Positions 60,194 to 64,000 of a stretch of DNA of 64,000 nucleotides are shown in pieces (the stretch's first letter is position 1; each line of letters opens with the position of its first letter). The stretch comes from Angelakisella massiliensis (lineage in GTDB: Bacteria; Bacillota; Clostridia; Oscillospirales; Ruminococcaceae): assembly GCF_900104675.1 (NCBI RefSeq), contig NZ_LT629945.1, forward strand, positions 1,912,756 through 1,976,755, in the 5' to 3' direction. The notes beneath the pieces were generated by a model that saw only the letters and a list, made by a program, of their open reading frames with translations, was not told where the DNA came from and searched no databases. The translations under genes were made by a program, and so were the position numbers.

Positions 60194-61294
60194 ATGTTGC
60201 GTAAAAGATTTCTCGCCATATTGATGGCACTGGCCATGGCGCTGACCATGATGGCAGGCTGCGGCGGTTCTGAGGCCAGCGAGCCCGCCGGGTCTTCCGG
60301 AACGCCTTCCGGCACCGAAGCGCCGGAGGAAGCTCCTGCTGGCGAGGGGGTCACCGGCAAGGTGATGATCTACACCTCCATGTATGAGGACATCATTGAA
60401 GCGATGGATGAAGCGCTGGAAGAAGCCTTCCCGGACTGCGACATTGAATTCTTCTATGGCGGTACCGGCAACCTCCAGGCCAAGATCGCCGCTGAGATGG
60501 ATACCGGCAAACTGGGCTGCGACATGATGATGGTGGCGGAGCCTGCTTACTCCCTGGAACTGATGGAAGGCGGCTGGCTGCATCCTTATGTTTCCCCCGA
60601 GGCCTCTTCGCTGGCATTTGAGTATGACAAGGATGGCTACTGGTATCCCGTTCGTGTCTGCAACATGGTGCTGGGCTACAATCCTGAGCTGAAGAGCAAG
60701 GATGAAATCCCCAACAGCTTTTATGATTTCGCTTACGATACCTCCGTCAAAGGCAAAATCTCCATGTCCAATCCGCTGACCTCCGGCACCGCTCAGGCCA
60801 GTGTTACTGCGCTGAAGGACAAATACGGCTATGAGTATTTTGACGCGCTGGGCGCTCAGGGCGTGATGGTGGAATCCGGCTCCGTGGCTCTGACCAAGCT
60901 GGAAACCGGCGAGTGCGATGTTATCATGATTCTGGAGGAATCCATCCTCAAGAAGAGAGAAGAAGAAGGCTCCAAGCTGGAAGTGATCTATCCCATCGAC
61001 GGCACCATCAATATCCCCTCCACCATTATGACTGTGGAAGCTTCCAAGAGCGCCAATAACAACACCGCTGCCTGCGAGGCCATTACCGACTGGTTCCTGT
61101 CCACCGAGGGACAGAAGAACATCGTGGCCGGCTGGATGCATTCCGTGCGCAGCGATTATCCGGAGCCGCCTTATGACGCTATTCCCACCAAGGAGATTCT
61201 GGAGAACACCATGCCCGTCAACTGGGAAAACTGCTTCCGGCAGCGGGAAGAGATCCGCACCAAGTTCCAGGAAGCGGTCACTATCACCGGCTGA
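60194..61294 (+). CDS. Ferric-iron-type ABC transporter substrate-binding lipoprotein
   Basis: The protein is 366 aa, with AAAAGGAGG before the start. The lipobox is MMAGC with an acidic Gly/Ser linker. The mature domain (VMIYTSMYEDIIEAMDEALE, FFYGGTGNLQAKIAAEM, CDMMMVAEPAYSLELM, NMVLGYNPEL) is a family 1 ferric-binding or 2-aminoethylphosphonate-type protein. Neighbours are a fused double permease and a PotA/FbpC-type ATPase, the usual Fbp arrangement. Iron is the first guess; phosphonate or polyamine uptake is not excluded. Confidence 0.9.
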   Translation: MLRKRFLAILMALAMALTMMAGCGGSEASEPAGSSGTPSGTEAPEEAPAGEGVTGKVMIYTSMYEDIIEAMDEALEEAFPDCDIEFFYGGTGNLQAKIAAEMDTGKLGCDMMMVAEPAYSLELMEGGWLHPYVSPEASSLAFEYDKDGYWYPVRVCNMVLGYNPELKSKDEIPNSFYDFAYDTSVKGKISMSNPLTSGTAQASVTALKDKYGYEYFDALGAQGVMVESGSVALTKLETGECDVIMILEESILKKREEEGSKLEVIYPIDGTINIPSTIMTVEASKSANNNTAACEAITDWFLSTEGQKNIVAGWMHSVRSDYPEPPYDAIPTKEILENTMPVNWENCFRQREEIRTKFQEAVTITG

Positions 61295-61335
61295 CAGACG
61301 TGAAGATCCCTTGTTTGCTTTGAGATGAACTGAAT

Positions 61336-61395
61336 GGGCGGGGGATTGCCGAGGGCTCTTCCCGGCAGTTTCCCGCCCGGCTTTTGCGTTTTTCC
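61336..61395 (+). terminator. Attenuating hairpin between binding protein and permease
   Basis: GGGCGGGGGATTGCCGAGGG pairs imperfectly with CCCGGCAGTTTCCCGCCC, followed by CTTTTGCGTTTTT. It probably lowers permease expression relative to binding protein. Confidence 0.7.
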
Positions 61396-61431
61396 CAAGG
61401 GCCGCCATATACGCAGTAAGGAGTGATACAA

Positions 61432-63156
61432 ATGGCTAAAGCGACCGCAGCAGTCAGGGAAAAAAGGTTCTACCTGGACGTAAAATGGATCATCATTCTT
61501 GCTATTGTGGCGTTTTTGGTGGTCTTTGAGGTTTTCCCCATGCTCTATCTGGTGTACCGTGCCTTTATGTCTGAGGGCAGCTTTTCCCTGGAGGCGTTTC
61601 GCCGGGTGTACACCTATCCCATTAACTGGAGCGCGCTGAAAAATACCCTGATCACCGGCGGGCTGTCCATGATCTTTGGCGTGATGATCGCTTTCCCCCT
61701 GGCCTGGCTGGTGGGACGGACCAATCTGTACGGCAAAAAGTTTTTCCGCACCCTCTTTGTCATGACCTACATGGTACCCCCCTATGTTGGCGCTATGGCG
61801 TGGCTGCGTCTGCTCAATCCTTCGGTGGGCAACCTGAATGTATTTCTCAAAAATCTGTTCAATCTGGCGGAGAACCCCTTCAATATCTACAGCGTGGGGG
61901 GACTGGTGTGGGTACTTACCTCCTTCTACTATCCCTATGCCTTTATCACCATCTCCCGGGCGATGGAGAAGATGGACCCCTCTCTGGAGGAAGCGTCCAA
62001 GATTTCCGGCGCTTCTCCGCTGAAGACGGTGATGACCGTTACCCTGCCCATGATGGCTCCCAGCCTGGTGGCGGCGGCGCTGCTGGTGTTCGTTTCGGCG
62101 GCGTCCTGCTATGGCATTCCTTCCATTATCGGCGCACCGGGACAGGTCCATACGGTTACCACCCGAATCATTGAGTTTGTCAATATCGGCAGCCAGGAAG
62201 GACTCACCGACGCTACAACATTGGCGGTATTTCTGATGGTGGTGGCCAATCTGGTATTGTATGTATCCACCTTTGTTGTGGGCAAAAAGCAGTACATCAC
62301 CGTTTCCGGCAAATCTACTCGCCCCAATATCGTGGACCTGGGAAAATGGCGTCTGCCGGTAACGCTGCTGGTAGTGCTGTTCGCCATTATTGTGGTTGTT
62401 ATCCCCTTTGCCACCGTGGCGCTCACTTCCTTTACTGTCAATATGGGTAAGCCGCTGCTCAGCTTTGAGAACGGCAAACTGATCACCGATAACTTCACCC
62501 TCAAGTTCTGGGAACGGATCGCTACCCGAAAAGCCATTCTCAGCTCCGCGAAAAACAGCTTGGTGTTTGCGGTGCTGGCGGCCACCATCGGTATTCTCAT
62601 CTCCTGTGTCATGTCTTATCTCCTGCAGCGGACCAATGTCCGTGGAAAGAGCATCCCCGATTTTCTCATTACAGTCGGCAGCGGAACGCCCAGCGTGGTC
62701 ATCGCCCTGGCACTGATTATGACCATGTCCGGCCGGTTCGGTATCAATATTTACAACACCATGTGGATTATGATCATCGCCTATCTGATCAAGTATCTGC
62801 TTATGGGTATGAGAACGGTGGTATCGGCCATGAGCCAGATCCATCCCTCCCTGGAGGAGGCGTCTCTCATCTCCGGCGGCAGCTGGCTGAGAAGCTTCAA
62901 GGATGTGACCATTCCCCTGATCGCCCCTTCTGTGGTGGCAGGCTGGTTCCTCATCTTTATGCCCTGCTTCTATGAGCTGACCATGTCCACGCTGCTTTAC
63001 TCCACAGATACCAAGACCCTGGGCTATGAGCTGTTCACTTACCAAACCTACCATAGTCAGCAGACGGCCGCGGCATTGGCCACCGCAATTCTGGTTCTGG
63101 TGGTGCTGGCCAACTGGCTGCTGAACAAGCTGACTAAGGGAGAGTTTTCCATTTGA
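61432..63156 (+). CDS. Fused ferric-iron-type ABC permease
   Basis: The protein is 574 aa, with start at 61432 behind AAGGAG. Two six-helix permease halves are joined. Each has its EAA loop: DPSLEEASKISGASPLKTVM in the first and HPSLEEASLISGGSWLRSFK in the second. This 12-helix fusion is the usual form of FbpB/SfuB-type iron permeases. It is coupled to the ATPase gene 22 bp later. Confidence 0.93.
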   Translation: MAKATAAVREKRFYLDVKWIIILAIVAFLVVFEVFPMLYLVYRAFMSEGSFSLEAFRRVYTYPINWSALKNTLITGGLSMIFGVMIAFPLAWLVGRTNLYGKKFFRTLFVMTYMVPPYVGAMAWLRLLNPSVGNLNVFLKNLFNLAENPFNIYSVGGLVWVLTSFYYPYAFITISRAMEKMDPSLEEASKISGASPLKTVMTVTLPMMAPSLVAAALLVFVSAASCYGIPSIIGAPGQVHTVTTRIIEFVNIGSQEGLTDATTLAVFLMVVANLVLYVSTFVVGKKQYITVSGKSTRPNIVDLGKWRLPVTLLVVLFAIIVVVIPFATVALTSFTVNMGKPLLSFENGKLITDNFTLKFWERIATRKAILSSAKNSLVFAVLAATIGILISCVMSYLLQRTNVRGKSIPDFLITVGSGTPSVVIALALIMTMSGRFGINIYNTMWIMIIAYLIKYLLMGMRTVVSAMSQIHPSLEEASLISGGSWLRSFKDVTIPLIAPSVVAGWFLIFMPCFYELTMSTLLYSTDTKTLGYELFTYQTYHSQQTAAALATAILVLVVLANWLLNKLTKGEFSI

Positions 63157-63178
63157 CGCTGACAAGGGGGAAAAGATC

Positions 63179-64000
63179 ATGTCTACCATTACCATTAAAA
63201 ATGTGACCAAAGCCTTTGGAGACGTGGTGGTACTCAAGGAGTTCGACCAGGTATTCCAGGACAAGGAATTCATCACACTGCTGGGACCTTCCGGCTGCGG
63301 AAAGACCACCATGCTGCGGATGATCGCCGGTTTTGAAAAACCCACATCAGGCGAAATCAGCATTGACGGCAAAGTAGTCAGCTCCGAAAAAACCTTTGTG
63401 CCGCCGGAGCGCCGGGATATCGGTATGGTATTCCAGTCCTATGCCGTCTGGCCCCATATGACGGTCTTTGATAATGTGGCATATCCGCTGAAGATCAAAA
63501 AGCTGGATAAGGCCACCATCAAGCAGAAGGTGGAATGGATTCTGGACGCTGTTCATCTGAGCCAATATGCCAACAGAATGCCCAATCAGCTTTCCGGCGG
63601 CCAGCAGCAGCGTGTGGCACTGGGGCGTGCGCTGGTGGCGGAACCGAAGTTGCTGCTGCTGGATGAGCCGCTGTCCAACCTGGACGCGAAGCTTCGGGAA
63701 AGCATGCGCTTTGAGATCAAGGAAATCCAGAAGAATTTCGGCATCACCGTTGTGTATGTGACCCATGACCAGACCGAGGCTATGGCTATGTCCGACCGGG
63801 TCATTGTCATCAACAGAGGCATCATCCAGCAGGTAGGTTCGCCGCTGGAGATCTACCGCCATCCCGCCAACCAGTTTGTGGCGGACTTCGTGGGCAAGAT
63901 CAACTTTATCAAAGGCCAGGTAAAGGATGGCCGCGTGGAATTGACCGGCCTCGGACAGTCGCTGGCTTATGACGGTCCGCTTACCGGCCAGGTGGTGGTC
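63179..64000 (+). CDS. ABC transporter ATP-binding protein (FbpC/PotA type), 3'-truncated by the window
   Basis: It starts at ATG 63179 behind AAGGGGG and stays open for 274 codons to the edge. Walker A GPSGCGKTTMLRMIAG, Q-loop GMVFQSYAVWPHMT, signature LSGGQQQRVALGRAL, Walker B LLLLDEPLSNLDAKL and the switch His in VTHDQTEAMAMSD are all present. The start of the C-terminal regulatory (TOBE) domain follows (NFIKGQVKDGRVE). It powers the preceding permease. The extra C-terminal domain is typical of iron, spermidine and sugar importers. Confidence 0.94.
   Translation, partial: MSTITIKNVTKAFGDVVVLKEFDQVFQDKEFITLLGPSGCGKTTMLRMIAGFEKPTSGEISIDGKVVSSEKTFVPPERRDIGMVFQSYAVWPHMTVFDNVAYPLKIKKLDKATIKQKVEWILDAVHLSQYANRMPNQLSGGQQQRVALGRALVAEPKLLLLDEPLSNLDAKLRESMRFEIKEIQKNFGITVVYVTHDQTEAMAMSDRVIVINRGIIQQVGSPLEIYRHPANQFVADFVGKINFIKGQVKDGRVELTGLGQSLAYDGPLTGQVVV

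Noticed and set aside
61171-63372. 733-codon open frame on the minus strand across the iron-type ABC genes
   Set aside because: It lies opposite well-supported transport genes, has low-complexity His/Gln-rich composition and no start signal.
1-64000. CRISPR arrays, rRNA genes, prophage structural genes
   Set aside because: No regularly spaced repeat arrays, rRNA-like sequence or capsid/tail genes were seen.

Overview
The window comes from a low-to-mid GC Gram-positive anaerobe of the Clostridia, most likely Oscillospiraceae-like. The signs are the hprK-murB-whiA-dnaE-pfkA neighbourhood, a T-box leader, lipoprotein-type ABC binding proteins, DUF4364, DUF362, Cys/Gly-rich microproteins and strong AGGAGG ribosome binding sites. 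I cannot assign a genus from the sequence alone.

Positions 1-7100 are an accessory zone at the 3' end of a tRNA-Thr(CGU) gene (7023-7098, minus strand). It holds the start of a DUF6788-like AAA ATPase, a truncated IS110 transposase behind a structured non-coding region that may encode a bridge RNA, and a compact integrated element of about 5.3 kb (1813-7067). The element is bounded by a 45-bp duplication of the tRNA 3' end. It carries a tyrosine integrase, an XRE repressor facing a SLOG/DUF2493 gene across palindromic operators, a DUF6809-type protein, a winged-helix remnant and a lipoprotein. A second copy of the element's right-end signature to the left of the first att repeat suggests serial integration at this site.

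Positions 7551-17107 are one plus-strand catabolic locus: GntR/UTRA regulator, ADP-ribosylglycohydrolase-family enzyme, CUT1-type ABC permeases and binding protein, HAD phosphatase, SIS-domain protein, TIM-barrel isomerase/epimerase, a frameshifted YczE-like membrane protein and adenosine deaminase. The gene set suggests uptake and dismantling of an N-glycosidic, perhaps nucleoside-derived, compound. The substrate is not known.

Positions 17142-37824 are mostly housekeeping and transport genes: an NhaC-type antiporter with a D-cysteine desulfhydrase-like enzyme, an AEC carrier, release factor 3, a calcium-type P-ATPase, a rhomboid-like membrane protein with a DUF362 protein, peptidase T, a TVP38 protein, DUF4364-hypothetical-luxS, a COG2509-type flavoprotein and a GT4 glycosyltransferase. 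Positions 38273-47600 are the hprK-PHP-HMG-CoA lyase-murB-whiA-dnaE-pfkA run. It lacks the rapZ and yvcK genes often found between murB and whiA.

Positions 47900-64000 contain two Cys/Gly-rich microproteins, a ClpC-type ATPase with almost no middle domain, a YgjP-like metallopeptidase, and an acyl-CoA synthetase behind a T-box whose specifier reads GUA (valine). These are followed by PAP2 and GNAT genes, thiC behind a TPP riboswitch, an FMN-riboswitch operon (ribU plus an FMN-barrel/ferredoxin fusion), and a ferric-iron-type ABC transporter that runs off the right edge. A family of intergenic repeats next to terminators occurs at four places (about 17.2, 24.3, 47.8 and 52.3 kb).
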